NCBI GenBank assembly: GCA_910592005.1
Contig: CAJVPP010000352.1
Span: 1 to 35,183 of the forward strand
Length of the DNA stretch: 35,183 nt
Reading direction: 5' to 3'
Source of the DNA: Funneliformis mosseae
Taxonomy: Eukaryota > Glomeromycota > Glomeromycetes > Glomerales > Glomeraceae
A program made the position numbers and the translations under genes. Positions 12,050-23,421 of the stretch are shown piece by piece (the stretch's first letter is position 1; each line of letters opens with the position of its first letter). The notes below the pieces were generated by a model. The model ran no database searches, had not been told where the DNA came from, and saw only the letters and a list, made by a program, of their open reading frames with translations.

Positions 12050-13949
12050 TTATTGTCTTTCATAATTGAGATATAGAGTGTTAAGATCTCTAGAAACTTG
12101 TTTAATACTGGGTCGATCTTCTTGTTTTAAGGAGCCACAACTATCGATTATATTTTTAAACTTTAGAGGCGTATCATCGCCAATTTTGCCTGGATTTTTA
12201 CCAGTTTGCAATTGTTCCGGTAAAATTTCTAATAAATTTTCGGTTGAAATATTCTCAAATGGTTTTTTTCTTGAAGCAATTTCCCAAAGCAATACTGAAA
12301 AACTGAAAAAAAATTGAACCCCTAATTAGTGTATTTATTAATAAAATATTGACTTCGGCATTCTTATATTTACCTATACATATCACAATTTTTACACCAT
12401 ATATGGGTTCCGCCTTTAAATCGTTCTATTGGATAATACCTATTTTAAAAACAAGATAATTCTTATTAAATATCAAAACTTATATAATGAGAATATGGAA
12501 GTGTTTTCCATAGAAAGAAAACAATATTTTATAAAAAAAAGGACTACTTCATAAGTCTATATGTCATTCCAACAACCTGATAATTCTTTTCTATAGAAAA
12601 CACCATAATAATGTTGCGTATAAAGATTACCGCATTCCATCTTGGTCAGATAAAGGTCGAGTTCCTTCGAAAGTAAACTTAGCTTGCTCAAATCCAGTTA
12701 GCTTAGCATTTTTGTCTTTATCAATTAAGACATTTATACTAGTATTGCAAAGAAAAAAATAGTTAATTAATATTTAAATGTTTTAATAATCTTAGGAATC
12801 TTAAGGCAAATAAATTAATTAATTACCTACGAAGATTATGATGTAGTATTTGACTATTATGACAGAATTGAATCGCGGAAGCAATTTGTGTTGAAAATTT
12901 AATGCGTTCGGACCAGGGAATTACAATATCTTCTTGAAGATACAGTTCGAGGTTCCCGTATTCAGCCCATTCGGTTACAATATACATATTTCCGCATGAA
13001 GCAAATGTTCCTTTGCTATAAGGATAAAAAAGAACAATATAACATTGTAGATCTTTCATCCAGATAATTTTTCGTGAAAAATTGGCAGGCATTCGAGCCC
13101 TATTTAACATAGAAGAATACTTACAATCTGATAATCGAATTACATGCACTAAGTTTCAAATGATATGTAGCTGCTCTATTAACCTTTTCTACTTCATTTT
13201 GATTTTGTGGATATTTAACTTTTATTATAGCAACTGCTTCCCCATTATAATATTTTTTTTGAACTCGGCCACTTTTACCTCGAATTACCTTGTCGTTATC
13301 ATCAGGATCCTCGATGTCTGTGTCACTAAGTATAATTAATTTCACATCTTTGGGATTTGGATCAAACCCTCTATTTAAGTAAGCCAAGCTCATCAAAGAA
13401 TCCACTTTATCGCTTATAGTACCTATAATACTGTACATTTCCATGTCCATTTCAAAATGAAATTCTTTCATTGCATCTTTAAGTTTCTTTAAAAGTTCCC
13501 TATAAACTTCATTCATCTGTGTGCATAAAGTAAAGTTTGATTTAAAACAATCTCTTTAAGGGACGGTCATTTTAAATGACAATACTCACGTTAGAAGCTT
13601 TTACAAAAGAAAGAAGCTTCTTTTGAATTTTATTTTTATTATCCGGACCTTCTTTATTCACCATGTCTTGGATATATAGATCAATATATTTTAAAACTTC
13701 AATGTAATTTTTGTATGCTCGATTATATTTTCTTTCATCAAGTTTATGACCGCTCAGTTGTTTTTGCGCTTCGCAGACTTTCATCTTAATGTCTTCCTGA
13801 ATTTCTTCATTTTCTATTTGAAATTCGAGTTGCACTTGAATTTGTTCCACAATTGCAGAAGCCGTTTGTAATAATGGAACATTTTTCCCAATGTCTAGAA
13901 TCCTTTTGAATATCGAGCATCCCATTTTCAATTTCATACCATTGACCAT
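12050..13949 (-). CDS. MLKL-like protein: N-terminal helical bundle plus pseudokinase
   Basis: Six exons join in frame to 455 aa: 13949-13590, 13516-13125, 13015-12827, 12738-12631, 12439-12374 and 12302-12050. An in-frame stop lies just upstream of the start ATG. Residues 1-150 are all helical in pattern, with segments such as LLQTASAIVEQIQVQLEF, YKNYIEVLKYIDLYI and LLSFVKASN-MNEVYRELLKK, like the N-terminal bundle of MLKL/HeLo-type domains. Residues 195-455 form a kinase fold: RGKSGRVQKKYYNGEAVAII with K219, MYIVTEWAEYGNLELYL, ILHHNLRSINVLI, KLTGFEQAKF, and SFSVLLWEIASRKKPFE. The HRD aspartate is N311 (HHN), DFG is GFE (329-331) and APE is PIE (353-355), so catalysis is very unlikely. Residue N316 of the loop and K219 remain. 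A signalling or membrane-acting pseudokinase is inferred. The gene converges on the three-headed kinase, 134 bp apart. Confidence 0.85.
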
Positions 13950-14571
13950 TTTCAGCGAGTTTTTTTCTTGAATTTCGTTAAGTTATTATATTAGATGACT
14001 TGACAAGAGGAAACATAGATTCTATTTATACGAGTTAAATTTTAATGGCATCATGTCTAAATATATATTATTATTTTTATTTTTTTTTAGGGTGGTGGTA
14101 TGATATCTAAAGACTTAAATCATATGATGCTCAATTTATCATGCGATAAAATGGTAGATTGATCATTTTCAATAGAATGTCAAGTTTATGAAAAAGTGCA
14201 TTTAATTTTACTGAGAGCTCCGAGATGAATAAACAAAAAAATATCAGTGAGTGAAACGAATTCAAGATGGAAGAACCGAAAAGGAGAAAGTTTATGCATA
14301 AATTTCGAAAAAATTCTTCTAATCTAATAATTTTAAAAATTACAACTAGAAATATTAAATGTAATAAAAAGTAAAGCTAGGTGATATTTATGTCCGGCAT
14401 TATTGAAAAATTTATATTATAATGCTTATACTTTATAGTTAAATGTAATTTATTTTTAAATATGAAATCTATTATAATGAATCTAATAATTAATTGCTTT
14501 TAAGATTAAATAATTAACTTAATTAACTAAAACATTATTTTTTATATAAATCTAAAGTTTCACATCTTACC

Positions 14572-14734
14572 ATATGGAAAATCTGCTAGGAAAATCAGGC
14601 ATTAAGAATTTTTTGATTAAAATTAAAAACCTTATTATATTTTTAATCTAACAATGTCAAAAACTAAAATGCAATAAAAATAAAATTTTGTTAAATACTT
14701 CCTAAAACCTGATTTTCTAGCAATCTTCCCATAT
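14572..14734. mobile_element. MITE-like element with ~28-bp imperfect terminal inverted repeats
   Basis: The left end at 14572-14599 and the reverse complement of the right end at 14708-14734 match over about 27 bases with a few mismatches or gaps. Both contain tgctag followed by aaaatcagg. The element is 163 bp, has no coding capacity and lies in AT-rich DNA. I cannot fix a target-site duplication, so family assignment is open. Confidence 0.55.
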
Positions 14735-15005
14735 ATTACTAACTTAAAAATATTTATATATATTATATTTTTATATAAAAACATCATAAAATTAAAGTAT
14801 AAATTATATATAATAATTAATTAAAAATTCTTTCTATTAAATAATAATTTATTTAATCTAACTTTTTTTTTTATTAGAAAATCATCTTTTTCAATTTTTA
14901 AATTTTATAAATTTTTTATTTTTTATTATTAATTTTATTATTTAAATCTTAAAAAATTAAAAAATTCATTTTATATATTTTTAATTCTTTTAATCAGATT
15001 TTATT

Positions 15006-15103
15006 AAATTTATTTAAAATAATAAAACATTATTTTATTATAATAACATTTATAAAATTTATTTAAAATAATAAAACATTATTTTATTATAATAACATTT
15101 ATA
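15006..15103. repeat. 49-bp tandem repeat, two near-identical copies
   Basis: The unit at 15006-15054 is repeated at 15055-15103. Each copy contains the small inverted repeat aaaataat / attatttt around aaaac, so each can fold into a hairpin. It is AT-only apart from a few C residues. Confidence 0.85.
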
Positions 15104-16847
15104 AAATTTTTTTATGAATTAATTTAAATATTTTATAAAATTTTTTTATTTGAAATACATTCATTTTTAAATATAAATATTATATATTTTATTTCTAAAT
15201 ATATCTTTATCAATCTTAAATTATAAAAAATTTTCTTAAATACATATTTTTCAAATTTCTAAAAAATGTATTTAAAAAAAATTTTATATATTAATTTTTT
15301 TTTTATTTATTTTTATACTTGTTTTTTTATTTTTTAAATAATTTATTGATTTTAATTTTTTAGTTTATTGTTTTACTTTTGATTATTATATTATATAATT
15401 TTTTTATTATTTTAATTTTTAATAATATTTATTTCAATTACTTTTAATAGTTTGAATTTTTAATAAACTTGTAATTAAACAATTTATTAATAATAAATAT
15501 TTTTACATAAATTTATTTTTACCTTTTTAAATTTAATAAAATTAAATTAAATTTTAAATTCATTTTATTTATATAATTACTAATAAAATTTATACTATTT
15601 TAAAGCTATAAAATATTTAAAAAATATATAAATTTTGTTATATATTTTATATGTAATTTATATATTACTAATAGTAATAGATTTGAAATGTTTTAAATTA
15701 TTTTATTAAATTTATAACCAATTACTCTAAAATAATTTAATTTTTATTAGTAATATATAAAGTAAAATATTATGTATTATAAAACTTTTAATAGAAGTAT
15801 AAAAATTTTTATAAAAGTTTAATTATATATGATAGATTTTTAATATAAATTTTTCAATTTATAATTAATTAATGTATTTTTTTTTTAGTTTTAATATATT
15901 TTGATAAATTATATTTTTTATATTCAATAATGATTCTTTAAATATGATTATATGAAATATAATTAGTTTAAAATTTTAGTTTTTTAATATATTTAATAAA
16001 TTCCATTATCATTAAAATGGTTAATAAAATATAATTAAAGTTTAATGAATAATAAAATATTAATTAACTTGTTATTTATAATATACAATTTTATTTAAAA
16101 TATCAAAGATAATTTTATTAAAAAAATTGATTTAAAGAAAACATTTTCTGGTTTTGAAGAATTTGGTTAAGAAAACTAAAACTAAATATTCATGCAATTA
16201 TTATTATAAAAATCATTCCTTTAACTAAATCTTTTTATTTTATACAGTATCTTAACAGTTTGTTGTTTTTCTATTTATTTTTTTTTTTCACTCATATAAT
16301 GATAAGCAAAAAGCATTGTCAAAATGATGCAAGGGGATTCTAAATCAGGTATGATCCACCCTGTCGATCATTTTCCGTCTACACTCCAAGAAAGTTTTAT
16401 GTAAGAGACGCCAAGTCATATTGTTGCATTCCATAAATAAATTCATAGACTTTGACAGTTAAGTACAAAAATGTAAGGATGGGCGAGAATGGTTGTGGAA
16501 CCCCGACATAACCGTGGCGTAGAATATCCGAGGTAAAGCCTCACTTTCTAAAGCGCATAGCTCAAATATGGTGGTTTTCACGCATTTATTGGTTTTAAAA
16601 TCAAAATTGTATGATTCAATATAAAGTCATGACATATGGAAATGAAATGGTTTATTTTATTTTTATTTTATTTTTTTTTCTTTTGAAGAATTGCCATGAA
16701 ATGTGATAATAAATAAATAAAAAAAAATAAAAAATGCAAGAAAAATATACAAATTATAAAATTACAAAAAAAAAAAAATTCTAAGAGAGAGGAAGAGAAA
16801 AATGAAGTTGTGCTTATAATGAAAATTTAAATGTTAAAAATGTTATT

Positions 16848-18572
16848 TTACGAAAAACACGACATTTTCTTAAATATTTTTGAGATTTTTGATTTAAATT
16901 TCTTAAATCCTTTTTGTTTTTTGAACTCTTCGTATTCTTTATCCATTCTAGCTATTGTATCCGGAGATATTGGTTCGCTAAATACATAAAAGAAAATTGG
17001 TTTTAAGTATTATAAAAGATTTATAGATATAAGTATAGAAGATATATTATTTACCTTAAATTAGCGTCTTGATATTTGGATATCGGAACTTGTAATGGTA
17101 ATGGTTTTTCGGCCATTGAATCTTGATTTACTTCGTCTTGTGAATCTTGTGAATTTTGTGAAGAAATTTGGTGTAGGTAATCATGAGATTTCCTTGATTC
17201 TTCAGATGACGCTCTTATATCTAAAAATAAATAAATAAATTTATTTAATTTTTTTTTTTTTTTCATTCGTTTAATTTAAAAATTCTATATGACAATTACC
17301 AGCAATAATCACGCTATTTCCAACTTTAACGGGATCATCGTATGGGATACCATCTAATTGATCACAAATTTGTTCAATATTCGGTCTCAAGTTGGGTTCA
17401 TGATCCCAACATTGTTGATATAACTGTATATATTCTTCAGAAGTGTTTGGGACGGGTTGTTCGCGGGTTTTTCTGACCATTATGGCCATTGTAAGTATAA
17501 CTTGGCTTCCAGATTTGCCAAATGGTGGTTTACAACTAGATATCTCCCACAAGATTACGCCTAAGCTATAAATGTCTGAACGTTGGTCAGGTTTATGTTT
17601 CATGTCTCCCATAACTTGTGGGTCAACGTATGGTATCGTGGAAAGTATTGCGCTATTTAATGATGATGATGATGATGTTTCGTCATCTTCAAAACCGAAT
17701 AATCCCGGGTCTCTGATAACCGCTTTGCCGTCGTCAATAAAAACACTTTGTGCATGCTAAATATAATAATTAAATGATAAATATTCGGTTTGGTAAAATG
17801 AGATACGGCAAAAAAAAAAAAAAAAAACTAACCAAATCTCCATGAACAAATCCTGATCGATGTAAATGTCTGATTCCTTGAGCGATGTCTTTAGCTAAAT
17901 TCAACTTTTTGAACCATTCTAAATTTGGGTGCCGAGCCAAATATTCTCTTAGAGTACCATCGTTAGGATGTTGTATTACAAGTATGGCGCTTTTATCTGA
18001 TGGATCTAAAAGGATTTTTTTTTTTTGTCGAAATATTAATCAAACCATAATGTTTTTTTTTCTCACATATATGCATAAAAGGATGGTGCATACCTTCGGA
18101 TACTCCGAGTAATTGTATTATATTTTCACAGTTCTGATTCAGTGACGCACGTCGAATCTATTTAGCATCAAAGATTAGAAGATTTACAATTAGTTTTTTT
18201 AAAAAAATTTTTTATTTTCTCGCAATGAGAAAAAGACGTGCACAGCGGTATAAAATGATTGTGGTCAGGGGATTTTACCTCTTCAATCAATTTTTTATGG
18301 TGGTCTTCAATACTATATCCGGGGACGGATTTTAAGAAAACGGGACATAATTTTTCTTTCCATACGGCTTTTCTCACATTATCACCATATAAATCACTTT
18401 TTATTTCGCTAACGTTGGCAAATTCGTTGAAGTTAATAAACTCAACATTCATTTCGAGAGCAATTTCTTCAATTGCATTTGAATAAGATTGTTGTAATTT
18501 CAAGGATAATTCATTACTTTTTAATAATAATGAATTTGAGATATTTGTGGATACATTTATTACTTGTGACAT
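16848..18572 (-). CDS. Divergent kinase-like protein with polybasic C-terminus
   Basis: Six exons join in frame to 427 aa: 18572-18279, 18157-18094, 18005-17833, 17756-17300, 17220-17055 and 16977-16848. The kinase fold runs from about 45 to 320. Visible parts are a degenerate Gly-loop (KSDLYGDNVRKAVWKEK), VFLKS with K81, ENIIQLLGVSE, SAILVIQHPNDGTLREYL, GFVHGDLHAQSVFI, AVIRDPGLF, IPYVDPQV, SDIYSLGVILWEISSCKPPF and a PNLRPNIEQIC end. Catalytic D176 is present, but the loop Asn five residues later is S181. DFG is DPG (193-195) and APE is DPQ. Activity is therefore doubtful. Five Ser codons (TCA repeats) lie in the activation segment. The tail has a Ser/Gln/Asp-rich linker, then a Lys-rich helix KFKSKISKIFKKMSCFS ending near a Cys, which could bind acidic membrane or be acylated. 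Start choice: the MSQ methionine; an in-frame upstream Met would add a Phe-rich decapeptide. Confidence 0.85.
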
Positions 18573-19364
18573 TTTTATTATGTGAAAAAAAAAAAAATAC
18601 AAGAAGGGGATTGAAAAGTATTAGAAAGTATTAAAAATCAAATTGTTTGATTAACTCTTCACGGGTGAAGAAAAAAATTGGGTATGATCAAATTTTATTT
18701 TATTTTTTTTTTGTATTTTTATAAAAAAAATTTTAGGGAGGGCCAAGCAAAATTTAGAACTTATATAATCAAATTTTTTTAAACTGCCGATTATAACTCC
18801 TTTTTATTATTATAATAACCTTTTTGTAAATTAAAAGTAATACAAGTATTGCATCATATAAAAATATCAATAAATAAGCTATTTCATGTAAATCAAAATC
18901 AAATAAATAATGAGAGCATGACAGCATTTTACACCCAAAGGAATAAATTATGCCCGATGAAATTCACAGTATAAAAGTTTTACCCAAAGTCGATGACGGG
19001 TCTATCGTCATTTAACGAGAAAATCAATATTTATTTCGTTAAAATCCTTTGGAAGTTTGAAATTTATCAAAGAGGATATTTAGTACACGTCAACGATGTT
19101 TAGATTAAATGCATATAGTGATGCATATTAAAAAGATAAATGAACTACAAACAGATAATGACAGGTAAAAAAAATTTTCTCTTTCATTTCTGATTAACCA
19201 ATTAAATTAATTTCCTGTTTGCAAACAAGAAATTCGGTAACGATTTTCCGCATTTTACATTTTTTTTTTGTTCCGCGAATACTTATAATCACTTGAAAAT
19301 ACCGTTTGTACTCTCTCCATTAAATTCATATTTGATTGTTCTCGTTATGATCGAAAACTTGATT

Positions 19365-19400
<36 letters not shown>

Positions 19401-21401
19401 CACGAGATAACAATACAATCTCAAAAAGAACTGATGATTTTAATGTTTGAAACTCCTGATCTCAATCTTCTTTCAACTTTTTAAAAAATTTTTATTTATA
19501 GAAAAAAATTTCCGATACAATGGATCTCTTTTATATAATATAAATATAAATATAGATATACATACACATGTGTGTATAAATATATAGAATAGAATCTCCT
19601 AACTTCTAATATGGAACATTATGAACATAATCAAAAAGAGCGATCATATTCGAATTTCTTTTTACTTGCATACATTTGCATACGATGTTTTGATTGTGAT
19701 TTTTATTATTTGTTTATTGTAAATAATTTAATTTTGGAATTTTGTGGAGAAATTATTTTTTCCATTTGATAAGTCTGGAGACTATGGAATTTTTTTTTAA
19801 TTTCTCCGAGAAAATTCTAATAGTTGGAGGAAAAAAAAGGGTCAGGAGACAGATTCGCAAGTGACAAATCTTTTTTTTTTTTTTTTTTTTTATTTTCGAA
19901 ATTATTGTTTTTTTTTTTTTTTGATATTCAATAGAATTTAATATGGTATAGATAATAATGAAATTTTAGAAATTCTGATATTCGGTTTCCTTCTAAACTG
20001 TAATTTTCCCTTCTGAATAAAGGCTGATTGTTAGATAATCCTGTTTAAACACATCATTTACACATTATTAGCACAAATATAGTGAATTGATTGTCGTTCT
20101 TTAAATTTTTTTTTTTTTCAGATGGAAATAAGGTTGAATGATTTCAATTGTCCCATGTCGATACATATCATGCATGACATCTTTCTTGATTTAATCGTAA
20201 CGGAAACAAAGAATATGAGAAAAAAGGTCAGAGAAAAGTAAAGATGTGTGAAACGTGAGATGGGGAAGAAACAATGTGTTCAATGCGGAGTGTTTGTGGA
20301 GGAAAGCACGTTCAGTATGCAAAAATAAAGTGGGGTTTCGCAGCTTCTTGCAAATCGACATGGTTTATGCTTATTATATAATGTTGATGTAGTATGTGCT
20401 GCGTCTCGATACGATATAATATACTGGACCTGCTGCTGCGGCGAACATGATGCAAATCGGGCGGGGATTTCATTTCTCACATCTCGTTTCGAAAGGAAAA
20501 AAAAGGGTGTATCCGAACCTTCATCATTCATCCCAATCAGTCCGAGATTCAAAAGATGTGACCGTAATATACAATCTTTTGGTGTAATAAATCTCCAAAA
20601 TCGGGCAATACATATTATGACATCAGAATCTCTGAAACAACGAAAGAGAAAAAAAAGAAAAATATTTTTTTTTGCGCTCTTGTGCTCTTGTGATACGTAA
20701 AACATTTGTCTAACCGGAATTAGATACCTTTTTTGAATGGAATTTCTTTTTTTTTTTGTTCGACCTTTTGATTTTAAATTGGAAAGTATTTTTATGAAAG
20801 AGCTCATTAAAGGATTAGAGTGATCAACACCCGAAATGTTCAATTATTATTATTATTATTTAATGACATTGTTGTTATAGACCGTAATGATTGGTTCTAA
20901 TCTTGACACGCCTTGGTGAAATTAAAGTTTGGATTACAGAAAATTTGGTTACATTGTAACAATACATACATAGATAGAATGTTCAAATACAAATAATCAA
21001 ATAATCAAAAAAAAAAGGGTCGATCCGTTTCTATTCTTCTAACCATACTATTGAATGAAAAAATATTTACTTCTAGAAACAATATTAAAATCTTTTAGTA
21101 ATGAAAAAAAGATTTCATAAAAAAGATATTATTGTTCTTACAGAGAGAGTGTGTGAGAGAGTGAGAGAATAGTGAGAAAAAAAATAATAAAATAAAAAAA
21201 TGATAAAGGGATGAATGTCAGTCCGAATTTAATGTTGTAACCTTGCATAACCTGACATCACACTAAATGGGGATAATGTTTTTCCATTAAAGTTTCTTTG
21301 ATCTTCCCTTGCCGAATAAATTAATCTCAATCAATCTGTCAATATTTCAAATATTTTCGATTCAAAATTGCGGCATCCTTACTAATTAATTAAATTCATC
21401 G
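18573..21401. other. Gene-poor spacer
   Basis: There is no confident gene in 2.8 kb. It contains a run of 31 A (19366-19396), several long T runs (about 19870-19921) and a GC-richer patch at 20280-20640 that lies inside a minus-strand open frame described separately. The 19293-19484 plus-strand frame is built around the poly-A run and is not credible. Confidence 0.6.
20280..20843 (-). CDS. Hypothetical ORF, 187 aa, unrecognised
   Basis: An unbroken frame of 187 codons from ATG to TAA is long for this AT-rich DNA, where stops are frequent, and that is the main reason to list it. The product is basic with scattered Cys (for example RFASCSPQQQVQYIISYRD and KPCRFARSCETPLYFCI) and has no motif I know, no signal peptide and no clear membrane span. 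The codons in the middle pass through T-rich runs encoding Phe. It could also be chance, or the less AT-rich stretch could hold a noncoding RNA. Confidence 0.22.
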   Translation of the reverse strand: MNISGVDHSNPLMSSFIKILSNLKSKGRTKKKRNSIQKRYLIPVRQMFYVSQEHKSAKKNIFLFFLFRCFRDSDVIICIARFWRFITPKDCILRSHLLNLGLIGMNDEGSDTPFFFLSKRDVRNEIPARFASCSPQQQVQYIISYRDAAHTTSTLYNKHKPCRFARSCETPLYFCILNVLSSTNTPH

Positions 21402-21623
21402 TTATAATGAAACGACAAAGCTATTTCCAATTATCGTCAAAACCTTTGTGTCGGTACTCGTTCCACCATTAATGGCACTATTTCCTAAGCTCCATATACA
21501 TCCCCCAACGAAATAAACCGTGACCACCGTCAAACAGAATGTCCATAACACTTCAAAAATTAATGATAAAATTGCCTTAACCACATCAAAATTAAAGGAC
21601 CTTTTTAACATTATAAACCAACT

Positions 21624-21626
<3 letters not shown>
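21402..21626 (-). CDS. Small membrane protein, 74 aa
   Basis: This single-exon frame begins MSWFIMLKRSFNFDVVKAIL and contains one long hydrophobic stretch of about 24 residues (core IFEVLWTFCLTVVTVYFVGG), then a Gly/Ser/Thr-rich segment and a second short hydrophobic end (VLTIIGNSFVVSL). Codon use is balanced rather than homopolymer-driven. Just upstream of the ATG (on the plus strand) is a run of 33 T, so the 5' leader would begin with a poly-A stretch. I do not recognise a family. A tail-anchored or two-span membrane microprotein is possible. Confidence 0.5.
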
Positions 21627-21662
<36 letters not shown>

Positions 21663-22300
21663 AAAAGTTCAATAATCACAACAATTTTCTTTTTCAATCG
21701 TTTCTTGGTAATGTTTACGTTTAAAATTCTGTTATATTTGACGAAACTTTAGATCAAGTTTTTTTTTATTTTTTTATTTTTATTTTTTTAAAAGAAAAAA
21801 CCTTTTTTTTCAAAGAATTAAGTGCCATTTTATAACCAAACGGTAAGCCCGGAACAAAACGCCCGTTACCAAAATAAGCTTGTCTTTTAAGGGAGATTTA
21901 ATTAACTTTACCCAACCACATTTTTAAAAGTATCGGAAGGACCATAAATATCCCGAATTTTAAAATATTAATTAATAATATTAATAATTTGTAAACCAGA
22001 ATTACTAAACTAGTTACGTAAAATATCTACCGTGTATCACACGTATGAAACCAATCGTTTCTTTTTTAACGTTTTTCAAATTTCAAAACAAACAAGTTAA
22101 TATTATATTATTTTATTTTTTTCCAAACATGGAACTGTTGAATTAATGAATTAATAAGATAGTTCACAAGACATAATGTGAAAATCCGCAATAAGGAGAA
22201 GAATTATATACTATTTTTAGAATAAATTGTTTTCTCAATTTAAGGTCAGAAGTGAAATAATGAAAAAAAAGGGTACATAAAATAATTTATTATTGATCTT

Positions 22301-22390
22301 TGTAAACCTTTAACAAGAATACAAAATTCAAAATTTTTCGTTATTTTTAATCATGAAAACCTTTTAACAAGAATACATTTTGCAATTTTT
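22301..22390. repeat. Short imperfect direct repeat
   Basis: Bases 22301-22338 and 22354-22390 share aaacctt(t)taacaagaatac followed by a similar A/T end. The two copies are about 53 bp apart and differ at a few positions. Confidence 0.6.
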
Positions 22391-23360
22391 TCAGCGCTAA
22401 AAGTTTTTTGTTCATTGGTAAAGGTAATATGTCACATCATTAAAATAGCCCAAATGGACTAACAAGTTCAATTGGTTGCTAAAAATATGATATGTACTAG
22501 GATATCGCGAGCTCTTAAAAATTTTGTCATTCTCAAAGCGTTATGACACAAAATTAACTGGGTTAGCTAGTTTTAAATCGAATATCATTTCGAAGATCAA
22601 AGATTTTCTAATTACAAAAAGATCCAATGGTTATAATTGTGACAAGTTTTACAATCTTTATACCTTGAAGAATATAACCGGTTATTCAGCATAGGAATTG
22701 AAATTTGTAACGATGAATTAATATTCTCTTTTTTTTTTTTTTTTTTTTTAATCAAGAATATTAGAAGATTCTTTTGTTGTTAAAACAACTTAGAAAGGAA
22801 ATCTAGGTAATCTGTGTATGCGAATTTTTTTCTGTATGCATTGTATGTAACATTCATTATGTGGCATATTTTTAGATTGATATTGTTCCTTTCATTATTT
22901 AATTTTAAGGATTTGGAATCGAGATAAGAGAAAATTAAAACTTGATGAGGGGTTTTGTTCATTATGATGTAGATACAGTCATATGTTACCCGCTTCATAA
23001 ATAGATAAGTTTACATCAAACCTACTTTTTGCATTTCAAAAAAATTCCCAACATAAAAAAAAAAAAAAAATTACAATATGCATTGAGCACGTGTTAACTT
23101 CTGGCATTCCTCTCCCCACTTTTGTCAAATCTAAGACAAGGAAAATGATCATATTGATTTGATTTCTAATTCCTAAATAATGAAATTGAAATAACCTTTT
23201 TTTTTGGTTTTTTTTGTTTTGAAGATCTCTTTATCTTGTAACTAAATCATTCAACATTTACCAATTGTAGCATTTTACTCCTTTGATAATCACGTCTATT
23301 AAAAGTTTTGATGAATCGGAAAGACTTAGTAGTATCATTGATTGGTAAATTGTGTATAGA

Positions 23361-23421
23361 ACACAAAAAATTATGGGACACTTTTCAACTTATAAGAAGT
23401 TGAAAGTGACCCATATTGTGT
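23361..23421. repeat. 61-nt near-perfect inverted repeat (foldback)
   Basis: The arm gggacacttttcaactt (from 23375) pairs with aagttgaaagtgaccc (ending about 23412) around a five-base loop, and pairing continues outward through acacaa / ttgtgt with a small bulge. It lies 150 bp upstream of the MFS start. It may be a foldback or solo transposon end, or a regulatory cruciform; the sequence does not decide. Confidence 0.75.

Larger units (their letters stand above)
13950..16847. other. AT-rich spacer with a small GC-richer island
   Basis: This 2.9 kb gap between two minus-strand kinase-like genes contains no gene I can support. About 14380-16140 is extremely AT-rich and has stops in all frames. 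It holds a MITE-like inverted repeat (14572-14734) and a 49-bp tandem repeat (15006-15103). About 16310-16650 is clearly less AT-rich, without a long open frame. Confidence 0.65.

Noticed and set aside
19293..19484. Plus-strand ORF with a poly-Lys core
   Set aside because: The poly-Lys comes from a run of 31 A; flanks are not protein-like.
22780..22998. Minus-strand ORF of 72 codons with a faint F-box-like FSYLDSKSL
   Set aside because: The match is too short, the F-box core Leu-Pro start is missing, and no neighbouring exon extends it.
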